Positions 22,286 through 34,119 of a stretch of 64,000 nt of DNA are shown piece by piece. The stretch is from Notospermus geniculatus (Eukaryota > Nemertea > Pilidiophora > Heteronemertea > Lineidae). Below the pieces are notes generated by a model. That model worked only from the letters and a program-made list of their open reading frames with translations. It ran no database searches and was not told the origin of the DNA. Positions within the stretch are counted from its first letter, which is position 1. The number at the start of each line of letters is the position of its first letter. The stretch is taken from positions 20,585 through 84,584 of the forward strand of contig NMRB01001864.1 in assembly GCA_002633025.1 (NCBI GenBank), in the 5' to 3' direction. The translations under genes were made by a program, and so were the position numbers.

Positions 22286-22712
22286 TTCAAAAATTCACAA
22301 CAACAGCTCGCCCTTAAGATCATGACATTCGCTTTCAGAGCCGTGTACGGTCTGGGCCCTACCTATCTCCAGCTGACTACTCAGGCCGCCCGGAGGTCGA
22401 CAAGAGCTAACACTACCCCAATCATCGACTGGACAGCTGCGGCCAAAAAGTCAGCTGGGGATAGGGCTTTCAGTATTGCTGCGCCACGGCTCTGGAATGC
22501 CCTTCCAGCACCACTCAGAGCCATTGATAATTATCAAACTTTTAAAAATAAACTTAAAACCCATGTTTTTAAAGTCCATTTTGGCTGATAATGTAAACTT
22601 TCATTTTTATGTCATGTTTTATTGTCACTTACTAGTTTATTGCTTACTGTGAAGCGCCGCTGACAATTTATTTTAAATGCGGCGCTATACAAATTCATTT
22701 TATTATTATTTA
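22286..22712 (+). mobile_element. 5'-truncated L2-clade LINE, 3' end
   Basis: The frame to the stop at 22588 reads 'TFRAVYGLGPTYLQ'-like text (as 'FRAVYGLGPTYLQL'), then 'GDRAFSIAAPRLWNALPAPL' and 'FKNKLKTHVF', the typical C-terminus of L2/CR1-type reverse transcriptase ORF2. It is followed by a short 3' UTR with GAAGCGCCGCTG and GCGGCGCTATACAAAT, ending in a TTATTATTATT tail. The 5' part is absent, as usual for LINE copies. Confidence 0.85.
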
Positions 22713-23741
22713 ATTTAATTTACACCCTCACCAACAACGAAGTCGCCGCCCAATTAACCAAACAATATCTGCATTGTGGCATGACAACACGGACGTAATC
22801 ACTTTTTAATTAGGCCTAATCACTATGTAATCCGTACATACCGTACATAAATCACACTGCTGGAAACACATTTGCAAACAGTTTGATGATGAACTCCATT
22901 GTCTGTGAACATGTATTCCAGTGACTAATTCATCAAACTCTCAAAACTGGGACGCCGTGACTTAATGACGGTAAAAAATCCAACACATTTCAATTAAAGT
23001 TATTAATTACTCACACGTATTCTATTCTAATTGGTATGGTCGTAATCGGTTGGTTCGTATGTCATTGTAATACCTAGCCGACGGAAGTAGTAGCGCATTT
23101 ATTTACAGTGAGTTTGAATTTGAATTGTGTTGAATGCATGATGGCGGATCAGCTCTATCGCATGGTGCTGAGAGTACATACAACATTTTCGTTGATAACT
23201 TCGTACAAAATGGAAATATTGTGAAATGAACAACATAACTACTACTGTCTTTTATTTATTTCAATTATACAGGCTATTACAACATGACATAAATACACAC
23301 AGTTGTGGCATTCATCATCGTCTGTAGCTAGTAGGTAGGCCTATTAGGTGGAGAAACGGATCGACGAATTGGTCGCCCATGTCATCCCTCGATTTAACGA
23401 ACGCCTCGATACAACGAACATTTCCTCTGGATCCCATGGCGTTCGTTATAACGAGGCTACACTGTATTTGTGTACATCATGTACATAAAGAAAGGATAAG
23501 ATGAGCTAACATAAAACAATACAAATAAATTACCACTGTTAGTTCGTCAGAGTTACTCTTTCCTTGAACTATGCCAGCAGTACAATTTCCCTAAGCCGGA
23601 TAATTTGGTTAGAATGCTTGCCAAGTTGTTCACTTGTTCTTCTTTATTTGGCAAGCAGGCTTGCCATCTGATGCTGAAAATAGTACTTGTTTGGTAAGCA
23701 ATGCATATTGAATTGAATACCCTCGTCCACAACAAAATAGT
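22713..23741. other. Gene-free stretch with a mariner-like remnant
   Basis: At 23390-23470, CGATTTAACGAACGCCTCG and GGCGTTCGTTATAACGAGGC resemble Tc1/mariner-type terminal sequence. Nothing else is recognised. Confidence 0.35.
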
Positions 23742-24262
23742 TCCATGCGTATATCGCAGGCCGGAGTGGACACAATTCATATTTAATGTCCACATTAATT
23801 CCGATTTTATGTCCACACTAAATCAACCAATCGCATCTGAGTTTCTAATGTGGATATAAAATCGCACTACTTATTTAATGTCCATATAAATTCGTATTTT
23901 ATGTCCCCATTAAATCACGAATTAATATCCACATAAAATCGACCAATCACAGATAAGGACTTTTGGACGGATGTGAGTGTCATTGATCGCTTCCGTCAAC
24001 AATTCCATCGCTTCCGTCCAAAAGTCCTTATCCTTGATTGGTCGATTTTATGTGGATATTAATTCGTGATTTAATGGGGACATAAAATACGAATTTATAT
24101 GGACATTAAATAAGTAGTGAGATTTTATATCCACATTAAAAACTCAGCTGCGATTGGTTGATTAAGTGTGGACATAAATTCTTGATTTAATGTGGATATA
24201 AAATCGGAATTAATGTGGACATTAAATATGAATTGTGTCCACTCCGGCCTGCGATATGCGTA
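23742..24262. repeat. ~520-bp near-perfect palindrome
   Basis: Arms of ~230 bp begin CGTATATCGCAGGCCGGAG and meet near 23990-24010. They are built from repeats of TAATGTCCACATTAA and its variants, so each arm is itself a degenerate tandem array. Confidence 0.8.
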
Positions 24263-24354
24263 GACTTAAAAGGTAGTGATTTGTCCCGCATTCTCTGAGT
24301 GTGGGTGTGCTCAGAACAGTCGTGACGCATGCGTAGTAGGCCTACATTTAATTA

Positions 24355-24440
24355 TTGACACATCGGCACATCGTCACATAGACACATCTCCATATAGATA
24401 CATCGGCACATCCCCATATGGACACATCGGCACATTGACG
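24355..24440. repeat. Degenerate GACACATCGGCACAT tandem repeat
   Basis: About five imperfect units of 14-17 bp (GACACATCGGCACAT, CGTCACATAGACACAT and similar). Confidence 0.6.
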
Positions 24441-24622
24441 TCATAGAGATACCCTCATGACGTAACGTTAAGTTACGTGACGTGATACAACGTACTTCAT
24501 TCACTGATCCTCCCATTAATGAAAACTTCCCTGATCTAGGAACGATGGAACACAAGAGCGCATAACTTCATGATTTGCTGCCTCAAAATGAAATCTGGAC
24601 GCCCAGCTACCAATCACAGAGA

Positions 24623-25534
24623 AGTACAGTCTTTCAAAGAAGTAAATGGACAGCGTGTTTTTCAAATATCTCCGAGATAAAACAAGATAATTGGATGCGG
24701 TTTTCAACATAGTGTGGTATACTTACCTGGTCATATACCTCATGTATTTGGGTCAACCTAATTTTAAGCCTTTGTTATGTAACAGGCTATTTAAAAAAGG
24801 TCCAGAAATTAACGTTTTTATTTCTAATTTTTTTCAACAGATTTGGCACTGATATGATCAGGTGATTGACATGAAAGACTCTTTGCCAAAAAAAATCGGT
24901 GAAATCTGCTTTCTTTTTCGTGATATCTCAAAATATCAAAATTTGAGATTTTTGATATTTTGAGATATTGAATATTGTTTTGCTGTTATTCGCTGCCAGA
25001 CATGATAACAAGATGGCTACGAAATTTTCCACGTGTTTCCATCACCGAATCAGCAGAAAATAGTATGTGAAATCTGGAGGCTGAATAAATAGGCTGAATA
25101 TCATGACATTTAAGTGAAAAAAGGATTCAAAAATTGCATAAACTATCACGAGGGAATGAATGCTACCAAATGACTTTAAAAAATGATCGAATATATCAAA
25201 ATTTCAAAAATCTCAAATTTTGATATTTTGAGATATTACGAAAACGGAAAAAAATTTTCAATATTTTTTTGCGCAAAAACTCTTATTATCAATCACCTCA
25301 TCACAATACTTTGAATTCTGCTGAAAAAAACTTGAAATAAAAAAGTTGATTTCTGGACCTTTTTTAAATTGCCTGTTACATAACAAAGGGTTAAAATTAG
25401 GTTGACCCAAATACATGAGATATATGATGAAGTAACTATACCACACTATGTTGAAAACCGCATCCAATTATCTTGTTTTATCTCGACGATATTTGAAAAA
25501 CACGCTGTCCATTTACTTATTTGAAAGACTGTAC
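24623..25534. repeat. ~910-bp foldback element
   Basis: Arms 24623-24905 and ~25245-25534 are inverted (GTACAGTCTTTCAAA...TTTGAAAGACTGTAC; also AGTAAATGGACAGCGTG). The centre holds TCAAAAATCTCAAATTTTGA hairpins. AGTAAATGGACAGC is shared with the elements at 27.7 and 31.9 kb. Confidence 0.8.
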
Positions 25535-26864
25535 ATCTAACTGGATGACATATCAAAAGCTGACGAGTGACATCCTTGTTAACAAGAGGGAAACAATATC
25601 TTTTTGTTTTAATGAAGGCCTCATTTCTTCAAGAGCACGATGTCCTGAATGTTGTTTTCTTATGACTTTGAAGAGAGACAGTGACATATCAAGAACTTTC
25701 TTTTCAAATGTCCCATTTGGCGACACAGCTATAAATAGCGTTCTGGTGCTTTTTAAAGAATCGCGACGTCACGTACACGACCAGGACAGTGGCTAGTCCA
25801 TTTCCACGCAGAGCAAACAGACCTCAGTAACTGCAAGCATTTTACATTGTTATATTGTTATGAAAATTAATAGGAGAAAGTGCATGAATAGCGGAACGCA
25901 TGCCAATGTAACTGACACAGAATTCGGCTGTTGTGGAATTCCTCGGTGAGTTCGCGCATACGCAAAGTCCTCAACATGATAAACATGTCAAAATGTTTAA
26001 ACAAAAAAGGCAGTTAATTTGGTTGACCGATCACAACAGGGATAAGCTGATTTGCTTTTTGAATATCACACCTTATGGATTGCGTTTTTACCGGTTACAT
26101 ATCTATCATAGGAAACATATGGCAAGCTGATATTGTTGGGAAACCCCTGTCCTGAGGAGCGGATTGACCGCTATTTCCATTTATTTCTTTTGTGTTTTCG
26201 CAACAAATCTTTTCATTGGCAAGAAAACCTTTCAGAGCTCGGCCTTCTGTGACGGCCCATTGAATTCTAAAGGCTTTTTGTGACAGATTGCGAATTTTAC
26301 CCATCGTTTTCATGCAGCTAGTTTACTTTCAATGAGCATTTTATGCGCAACAGACGGCCGAAAAAGTCAGTTAATGCACTGGGAGCAGCGCCGCCTGGCG
26401 TCGATTTGGTACAAATGAGACAAATTTCTTGATATGATCTAAAAGGTCGACGGATGTTCTTGTTTGGTCTTGTCCAAGACAACTCAAACGTGTCCGTCAT
26501 ACTGCACGAGATCAATCAGACACGGAAGTTGGTTTGACAGGTTGACCATACCTGAGATTTTGTAGTTAACCTATGGCTTCCACACCGAAATGTGTAGTGT
26601 ATACAAAACCAGCCATGGGCGCAGCCATCTTTGATGCAATGCATTATGTCCATAAGGTAGTCAGGACTCTGTATAAGAATGCGAAAAAATTGTCATATAT
26701 TTCCTAAAATCTCTCGTAGTGCTGGTGGTAGTGTTATGGACATCCAGGCGTGCCACAAACGGCGTTGTCTTCGAAGGGATAAAACAAGCATTTTTCTGTC
26801 AGGCCCACAAACGTTGCTTGATAAAGAAGCTTTTAAACCAGCTGACATGATACATTCTTAGCTA
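25535..26864. other. Gene-free stretch
   Basis: Several 60-90-codon frames are open but without recognisable families or splice context. No tandem or inverted structure is evident. Confidence 0.35.
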
Positions 26865-26983
26865 CTTAACACATTCTTAACTACTTAAGTCTAAGTATGA
26901 CACTTATCCTTTGTTCAACACAAAAGATAAGTATCATACTACTTAGACTTAAGTAGCTTTATGAATACGGGGCCTGGTCCCAA
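26865..26983. repeat. Foldback MITE, second copy of the ATTCATAAA family
   Basis: CTACTTAAGTCTAAGTATGA is inverted against ACTTAGACTTAAGTAGC, ending TTTATGAATACGGGGCCTGG. Related to 18262-18372. Confidence 0.65.
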
Positions 26984-27369
26984 AAAGGAGGTTTTTATTT
27001 CAATCAGGCATTACCTCTAGTATCCGCGCGACAGCAAATTCAACTTTGTTGTGAGCATACGTAGCTATACTTAGTAACTATGCAATGATGCCATTGCCAA
27101 ATGTATTCATTGCCTACCAAAAGAGTTGTCGGTTTTCATGTGAACTCGGCGATGACAAAATTACGCTGGCCTAGCCCACATCAATCATTATTCACAGGCT
27201 CAATCCGGCGTATTGTGTACGAGTGCCACAAGGCCTTTGCGCCTTTTCAGTCATCCAACTTTCGTCCACTGACAACGCCTTACCTCACTGCTAATAACAA
27301 GATGACATTGTCGAATGGTTCTCGATGTACAGGTGCTTCTATTCTTCCGGTACATGAATGGCACAGTGA

Positions 27370-27462
27370 TAGAGATCAAGATAGAGATCATATACATTGC
27401 CCGAGATCAGGATACATTGACAGAGATCATGATACATTGACAGAAATCAGGGTACATTGACT
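27370..27462. repeat. Tandem repeat, GATACATTGACAGAGATCA
   Basis: About four imperfect ~22-bp units ending GGGTACATTGACTGATG. Confidence 0.6.
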
Positions 27463-27551
27463 GATGGATTACGAAGAGGCCCATAGAACTTGATCTCATG
27501 CCAATAGCTCTTCCCGTAATTGACCTTGACCTTATCTTGATATCTGACGGT

Positions 27552-27688
27552 TCTATGACAAATTGGTACTGGACAAAAGGTACCCGGACAAAATGTACCT
27601 ACGACAAAATGTACAAAAGGTAAAAATGGACAAAAGGTACCCGGACAAATGGTACCTTTTGTCCGGTACATTTTGTCATAGGTACCAC
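27552..27688. repeat. Inverted cluster of GACAAAAGGTACC words
   Basis: Several direct copies of ACAAAAGGTACCCGG and ACAAAATGTACC are followed by inverted copies (GGTACCTTTTGTCCGG). The ends ATGACAAATTGGTAC and TTTTGTCATAGGTACC are inverted. Confidence 0.6.
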
Positions 27689-27951
27689 TCATGGAAAAAA
27701 GTAAATGGACAGCAGTTTTTCTTGAATATCTCCAAACCATTGCGATGTAGGAGACTGAGCCCAACATATGTGATAGCAAATTTTCCTGGCTATCTGATGG
27801 TGTCGAAGTCCAGAAAATCCGGTGAAATCCGCCATTGATATAAGAAATTTTGTAAAGTCATGTTTTTGGCTACTTTTTTATTTGCAGTTTTCACTGAAAA
27901 TTTTTATATGAGTGTATTCCTCTCATCGAGAGCTTTCATATCATGTCTTAA

Positions 27952-29757
27952 AGGGGCTGTAACATATTCGGGTGATTGTACGGATCAGGGATTGTGAAGC
28001 AACCATAAGAGCTATCTTTTTTTTTCTATACTATCTTTTTTTTTCTATACTTCTATTCTATATCATTACCGGCGTCGTAACCCTGTTGGATTTTTGCCGG
28101 AGGTATGGAGTCCACGACAGGCTACTGTCCACCTGCGTGGGGTCTTTTACTTGCCCTGGCATAGACACTCAGGTACAAGGGACCACGGCTTTTAGTCCCA
28201 TCCGACGGACCCTGCATTAATGTTTCACAACTTTTTGTACATGCCTTCGCCCGGAGTCGAACCCGCGCCGACCCATTGTACAGTTTGGTAGTCAAGCGCG
28301 CTAACCACTCGACCACCGGGCTTAGACACTTGGGTGACATATACCTTGCCCCAAAACAACATCAATGATACCAAACTTTGATGCCTGGTCATTATGTAAC
28401 ACCTCGTTATGTAACACCCAACCAAATTCAATCTATCAGGTTTCCAAGGGTTTTCTTCAAGAAAATGGGTTCAATCGAGGTTGAAACCTCATGCTATGTT
28501 GCAGTGCATGTTGAGTATGACAGGGGGAGGCTGACTTCTTAGCAGTTGCCATGGCAACCAACCATTTTCTGTTCTTTGACACCCATTTCATTTCATGATT
28601 GAAACCAACATCAAAACCATGCTTTTCAAGTAATGTCCAGCAGATTCATTTGCATCAACGACATGATATAATTATGTAACACCTAGCAACCACCATAGCA
28701 ACCATGAAAGGTCTTTCCGCTCTATGGGGTCAGTTTGGAGCTTCACAGTTTGCTGAAGTACAGCTTGCAAAGCTTCTTTACTGGATACTCAGCCCAAGAT
28801 GCTGATTGTCTTTGGTTTTGGTTTGGTTATTCCCAGTTACTACCATAGCGACGCCCCTCTAGCATTCTATTTTGAAAAACGCTTGTCATTTCTACAGCTG
28901 AGCCGTGGGCATTTCAGTCAGAAAGTAACCATCCAACCACCGACACAGTGATAGTCCATCATGAAATAGTGCAAGGAGGGGGTTTGACTTCACTCTTTTG
29001 ACCAATGTGTTTGTGTGTTTCAGCAACATTGGCATTGATTGATTGTTTGACATGGTACACCAGAACATTTGTACCATTATGCAGGTATCCATCCTATGAC
29101 ATAATCAGTTTGCACAATTGCAGCACACTGTGATTGGGGTTGAAAAAAGATTCTTTACAACTTGCAGCTTAGACACAGTGTCAAATAAGTCATAATCAGT
29201 CTGCAATGAAAATGTGGTCTCCTGCCAGAAGGCCTACTGGTCTGTCCAATTACTGGAGTTTTTTAATCATCATTTGACTCGACATTCTTTGGTGATGTAA
29301 AGGGTTTTAATAGCGTTGCTATGATGGTTGCTAGGTGTTACATAATTAGATCATGTCGTTGATGCAAATGAATCTGCTGGACATTACTTGAAAAGCATGG
29401 TTTTGATGTTGGTTTCAATCATGAAATGAAATGGGTGTCAAAGAACAGAAAATGGTTGGTTGCCATGGCAACTGCTAAGAAGTCAGCCTCCCCTGTCACG
29501 CTCAACATGCACTGCAACATAGCGTGAGGTTTCAACCTCGATTGAACCCATTTTCTTGAAGATAACCCTTGAAAACCTGATAGAATTTGGTTGGGTGTTA
29601 CATAACGAGGTGTTACATAATGACTGAACATCAAAGTTTGTTATTATTGATGTTGTTTTGGGGCAAGGTATATGTCACCCAAGTTTCAAAAAGATAGCTC
29701 TTATGGTTGCTTCACAATCCCTGATCCGTACAATCACCCGAATATGTTACAGCCCCT
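27952..29757. repeat. 1.8-kb foldback inserted in another foldback
   Basis: Ends GGGGCTGTAACATATTCGGG and CCCGAATATGTTACAGCCCC are perfect inverses. The arms extend ~400 bp (28325-28690 against 29330-29690 includes TTATGTAACACCTAGCAACC). The sister element near 32100 lacks it, giving an empty site. Confidence 0.75.
28022..28324 (-). mobile_element. tRNA-derived SINE inserted in a foldback arm
   Basis: On the minus strand it starts CCCGGTGGTCGAGTGGTTAG (A box) and has GGGTTCGACTCCGGGCG (B box), a ~200-bp body and an A-rich 3' end. The opposite foldback arm (29680-29700) lacks it, so the insertion is later than the foldback. Confidence 0.75.
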
Positions 29758-30272
29758 TTTCAATTATTTTAATTAGAAAGGTGGTTTTTAACCACTTTTA
29801 TCGAATTTATTCTGCACATGCCAGACACACCTTAGACACAGTCCCTTGCTGTCATTGTCCTGTTGAGCAGATCAGAATCAATGGCCATTCAATAGTTTTT
29901 TGTGTGTTGAGGAGTGCCTGTGGTTATAGGCCTGCACTCGGTTGATAGGAAATTCACCACACAATTCAAATAGCGTCAAAGAAGTTTACAGTTATTCAAC
30001 CACCAGTTACCCAATGGAGTATCACAAGTGGACCGTGTTAAAAATTGACCCTATTTAGGAAATTGACCGTCTGACCACAACCTTCCATGACTTGGTTTTG
30101 CTCATTCATTGTGAAGTAGAAATGACAACACCGCTGATAATAGGCGGGAGAGGGCCTTTTCAAAGGTGTGTCTGGCATGTGCAAAATAATTCCTATAAAA
30201 GTGGTTAAAACCACCTTTCTAATTAAAATAATTGAAAATTTAAGATGTGTTATGAAAGCTCTCGATGAGAGT

Positions 30273-30740
30273 TTGACGTTGACCTTGACCTCTGATTACC
30301 AAAGTCGTTGCATAATCGAAATCGGTATCATCAATAACCCAAGTATAGGTGATATCATGCCTCTATCTCTACCACAGGCAGAGACATTTCAAATTATCAA
30401 GTTTGACCTTGACCTTCACCTCTGATCGTCAAGGTCGTTGCGCAATCGAAATGGGCATCATCAATAACCTAAGTATGGGTGATATCATGCCTCTATCTCT
30501 ACCACAGGCAGAGATATTTCGTTTTTTCCTGAAATTCCGAGGAGATTTGCACTTAAGAACTGTTTGACCTTGACCTTGACCTCTGACCTTCAAGGTCATT
30601 GCGAAATCTGAAAGCGCATCGTTGATAACCTAGGTGTAGGTGAAGGTTTTAGGTTTTTATCATCACCAGATTCTGACTTATGTCATGTTATTAAATTTGA
30701 ATATCAAATCTCACCACGATATCAGCAAATATGCGACCGA
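30273..30740 (+). repeat. Tandem array rich in TGACCTTGACC
   Basis: Three units of ~130-165 bp each start TTGACCTTGACCTC and continue AAGGTCGTTGC / AAGGTCATTGC and GTGATATCATGCC. The last unit resembles the units at 51879-52735. Confidence 0.7.
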
Positions 30741-30762
30741 GCAGGTGCAAACTGAACATTTC

Positions 30763-31176
30763 GGTGTCCCCCCATAAGTCCGACACTTCACAAGTCCGAC
30801 ATCCCAAAAGTTCGAAGTATCATAAGTCCGACAATGGAAAAATCACTTCAAAAATGTACCACAATTCCGAAGCACCACAAGTCCGACATCCCACAAGTCC
30901 GACGTCTAGAGAAAGGTATCATAAGTTCGACGTTCAGAGAAAGGTATCATAAGTCCGAAGTACCATAAGTCCGACATCCCATAAGTCCGACAAAAAGGGG
31001 TTGGGAGTTCGGACTTATAGTACTTCGGACTTGTGGGATGTCGGACTTGTGGTACTTTGGATTTGTGGGATGTCGGAGTTGCGGGACGTCGGATTTGTGA
31101 GATGTCGGACTTGTGGGATGTCGGATTTGTGGGACGTCGGACTTGTGGGATGTCGGACTTGTGGGGGGGAATCCAA
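30763..31176. repeat. Inverted tandem array of AAGTCCGACATCCCAC
   Basis: About nine copies of ATAAGTCCGAC or ACAAGTCCGACATCCC run forward (30771-30990), then a comparable set runs in reverse (GTCGGACTTGTGGGATG, 31010-31165). The outer ends GGTGTCCCCCCATAAGTCC and GGACTTGTGGGGGGGAATCC are inverted. Confidence 0.75.
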
Positions 31177-31194
31177 CTGAAGGCCTACAGAACT

Positions 31195-31860
31195 CACATA
31201 GGCTACACCGACATCATGGAACATTTTTGAAACGAGCCGAAGTTGTCTGAAAGGAAAGAATTTTCCATGTTGCAACCGTCTGCCGATGATGATTCTCGAT
31301 CGATTAAAGTGTAGCTGAGCGAAATCTTAGCTCTAACAACGGAATCTTGTTCCCAAGAAATGATCGTTGTTTCAGAGGCTTCTCGGGCAAATTAAAGAAA
31401 ATTCTGTCCCACCTTTTGTCTCCCAATTATGGTTCCTTGCAGCCAGTAACAATATGGAAATCGCTACAAGAGTTTGTTGTATCTTCGGTATCAATTTTGT
31501 AACACTGTGACTTGTAACTTAGAGAAGCTGACTCGTTCTTCGTGGCTTGAATCAAACGATGGACACAATATCACGTCATGCTATATTTCGCAAGCAAAAG
31601 AACTTAAGCATCGTGCATACGTGTATATAGCATCTGACGGTATTTTGTAAAGAATCCAAAGAAAAAAAGAACAAAAATTGACACACAAAATGATGATAAA
31701 CAGGAAGTCAATTTCCAGAATCTTAGCAAATTTTCAACCCCAGACCGGGGTCTTCGTCAGGCTGGCACTTTCTAGTCGAGCTACCAGAAGGGTAGTCTTA
31801 AAGGAACGGTATTTTGTATGTATAACCAACGTCTTTATCCATTGAGATGGAAAAGCTGAG
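31195..31860 (+). repeat. Segmental duplication, copy A
   Basis: About 450 bp from ACACCGACATCATGG to ACGGTATTTTGTATGTAT. Copy B is split between 39885-40142 and 42305-42510. Copy A has no insertion at AACAATATGGAAATC but has a 156-bp one at ACGGTATTTTGTA. Confidence 0.75.
31650..31805 (-). mobile_element. 156-bp retroelement with hammerhead-like core
   Basis: Flanked by an exact 13-bp duplication ACGGTATTTTGTA (31637-31649 and 31806-31818); copy B (near 42486-42498) has the single empty site. The minus strand reads GTGCCAGCCTGACGA, stem ACCCC-GGTCT-GGGGT, then GAAA, and later TTCTGGAAATTGAC. Same family as 11965-12433 and 43654-43735. No coding capacity. Confidence 0.7.
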
Positions 31861-31916
31861 GCTTTTCCCTCCCAAATAAAACTATTCCAATGGTCTTTTA
31901 TCTTATATACATGTAC

Positions 31917-32822
31917 ACTCATGGAAAAAAGTAAATGGACAGCAGTTTTCCTTGAATATCTCCAAACCAATGCATTGTAGGAGGCTAACATATGTGATAA
32001 CAAATTTTTCTGGCTATCTGATGACATCAAAGTGCAGGTTTTCACGGAAATTTTCTATAGCAGTGTGTTCCTCTCATCGAGAGGTTTCATATCATATTTT
32101 AAATTTTCAATTACTTTAATTAGAAAGATACTTTTAGGCCACTTTTATCTAAATTAGTCTGCACATGCCAGACGCACATTTGACACAGTCCCTTGCTGTC
32201 ATTGGCATGTTGAATAGGTCAGAATAAATGGCCACTCAATAGTTTTTTGTGTGTTGACGTGTGCCTGTGGTAATAGGACTGATGCAGTTGATAGGACATA
32301 TTCATGTTTAAATGAAACATAATCGTGCCGGTTTCAATTCATTTTAGTGCACTTCGTCTATTTTTATCACACATCATAGTAGTCCAGATACCCAATGGAG
32401 TGTCACAAGTGGACCGACCGTGTAAAAAATTGACCCTATGTAAGAAATTGACCCTATGGCCACTAACTTCCATGACTTGGTTTTGCTCATTCATTGTGAA
32501 GTAGAAATGACAACAGAGCTCACAAAAGGCCGGGTAGGGCCGTTTCAAAGGTGTGTCTGGCATGTGCAGAACAATTTTGATAAAAGTGGCTTAAAACTAC
32601 CCTTCTAATTAAAATAATTGAAAATTTAAGATATGATATGAAATCTCTTGAAGAGAGGAACACACTGCTATAAAAATGTTCAGTGAAAACTTGCAAATAA
32701 AAAAGTAGCGAAAAACATGGATTTCAACGGATTTTCTGGACTCTGATATCATCAGACAGCCAGGAAAATTTGCTATCACGTAATGTTTGGCCCATTCTCC
32801 TACCTTGCATTGGTTTGGAGAT
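31917..32822. repeat. Foldback element with GTAAATGGACAGCAG end
   Basis: Arms ~31917-32110 and ~32610-32822 are inverted (TTTGGAGATA, CAGACAGCCAGGAAAATTTG). The centre repeats ACCCTATG and TTGACC blocks. It is the uninterrupted sister of 27690-30272. Confidence 0.7.
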
Positions 32823-33167
32823 ACTGTAGAATTGGACTTGTAACATCACTTCAGGTATTAGAACGTCCCGCCCACTTATGTGAGCTGGGGGTGGTTATTC
32901 TGTTGAATATGCGTCCTTTATCCAGTCACCACCATGACCACTGGTCACTGTTTACGATTATGCATAGTGGCATTGACTAGGCCTTGGATAGAAGGGGGTG
33001 ATGTTGCCTAATCGATCACGCCAGGTCGATTATAAAAAGAATTGTTGGGCCAATACGAACGCAGCTTGTATTACAGGCTATTAATGTACAGCCATGTGAC
33101 CATCATAGTAATGAAGTGGGCTGGTCTACCAAAGTGATGTTACAAGTCCGATTTTACAGTATTCTAA
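32823..33167. repeat. Foldback, GGACTTGTAACATCACTT ends
   Basis: TACTGTAGAATTGGACTTG is inverted against CAAGTCCGATTTTACAGTA. It sits at the right edge of the preceding element. The inside is non-coding. Confidence 0.65.
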
Positions 33168-33342
33168 CCTCTTCGATGTTAAACCGGTTCATTAAGTTGG
33201 TTCAAGACCGCCCCGAAGTATTATGCAGTGAGAAGGGAACATGCAAGACACTCTGATTGGCCGGATATTCTACTCGGCCAAGTCATGAAGTGCTGCTTGC
33301 TCATTCATGACCTACAGCGTGGTCCAGAAAAATGTTACATTA

Positions 33343-33452
33343 GGCCGAGTTTACATCGAGGCACACGCAACACGATCACGCAGGCGAACAAAGCTTCCAT
33401 GGGGATGAATCCTTTGTGAAGCCATTGTTCGCTTGCGTGTTCGTGTCATAAC
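33343..33452. repeat. Foldback MITE, GGCCGAGTTTACATCGAGGC family
   Basis: Inverted ACACGCAGGCGAACAA arms around CATGGGGATGAATCC. Further copies at 43451-43582 and 49497-49627. Confidence 0.7.
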
Positions 33453-34119
33453 TATACATTGCCCTGTTCCATGTTGGGTGAAGAATGCATGAAAAAGTCG
33501 AATTTTCCGGCACATTTTAAAGAAAAAGTTGAATTTCTCTAATTGTGATTGAGTGTGTGTTGAAGACAAATGAATGTGAATGGTAAATGCACTGGCAATG
33601 CATTACAGGCGCCTGACCGTGTGGCACCAGCGGAATTTTCTACCTCCGTCGGTTCAGCAAGTAGATAGAGTTCAGCTCGCGCAGTTTGAAGCTGGAATGC
33701 GTCCTGTTCAAAATGAGTCGTTCAAATGCGGGCACATTCCGAAGACCTTATCCGGCTTTGAATGTGGGTCGATCGGATCGGATCGGAATGTAGCTTTTCC
33801 CTCTGCCGTATAACGGCCCTTTTGTAATAATTTTGGGGTTTATCCGTGCTTGCACGGTTAAAATCTTGAAAATATCATGGACGGTTTACATTTAAGGGGC
33901 ATGTATAGAGGCCACTGAGTGAAGTACCACAAGTGGGACACATCCAATATCCGTGAGGTTGACAGCCAGAAGGGCATGGCCATCAGTGTCTATACATGCA
34001 TGGCTCACTGTCCACTGCACACACACATTAATTACACAATCCCCATTGTCTTTACGAGACTAATACATCACCTGAGCTTCGGGGCAATCAAACTCCAAGC
34101 CAGCACCCTTTCCGACTAA
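33453..34119. other. Gene-free stretch
   Basis: No gene or repeat structure seen; GATCGGATCGGATCGG (33770-33785) is a short tandem run. Confidence 0.35.

Larger units (their letters stand above)
27690..30272. repeat. Foldback element interrupted by a second foldback
   Basis: The left part 27690-27951 and right part 29758-30272 match, in order, the uninterrupted related element at 31917-32640 (ACTCATGGAAAAAAGTAAATG start, CCTCTCATCGAGAG, then TTTTCAATTA). Between them lies the insertion 27952-29757. Confidence 0.7.

Noticed and set aside
30763-31176. CRISPR-like array of AAGTCCGACATCCC
   Set aside because: No unique spacers of constant length; it is an inverted degenerate tandem repeat in a eukaryotic genome.
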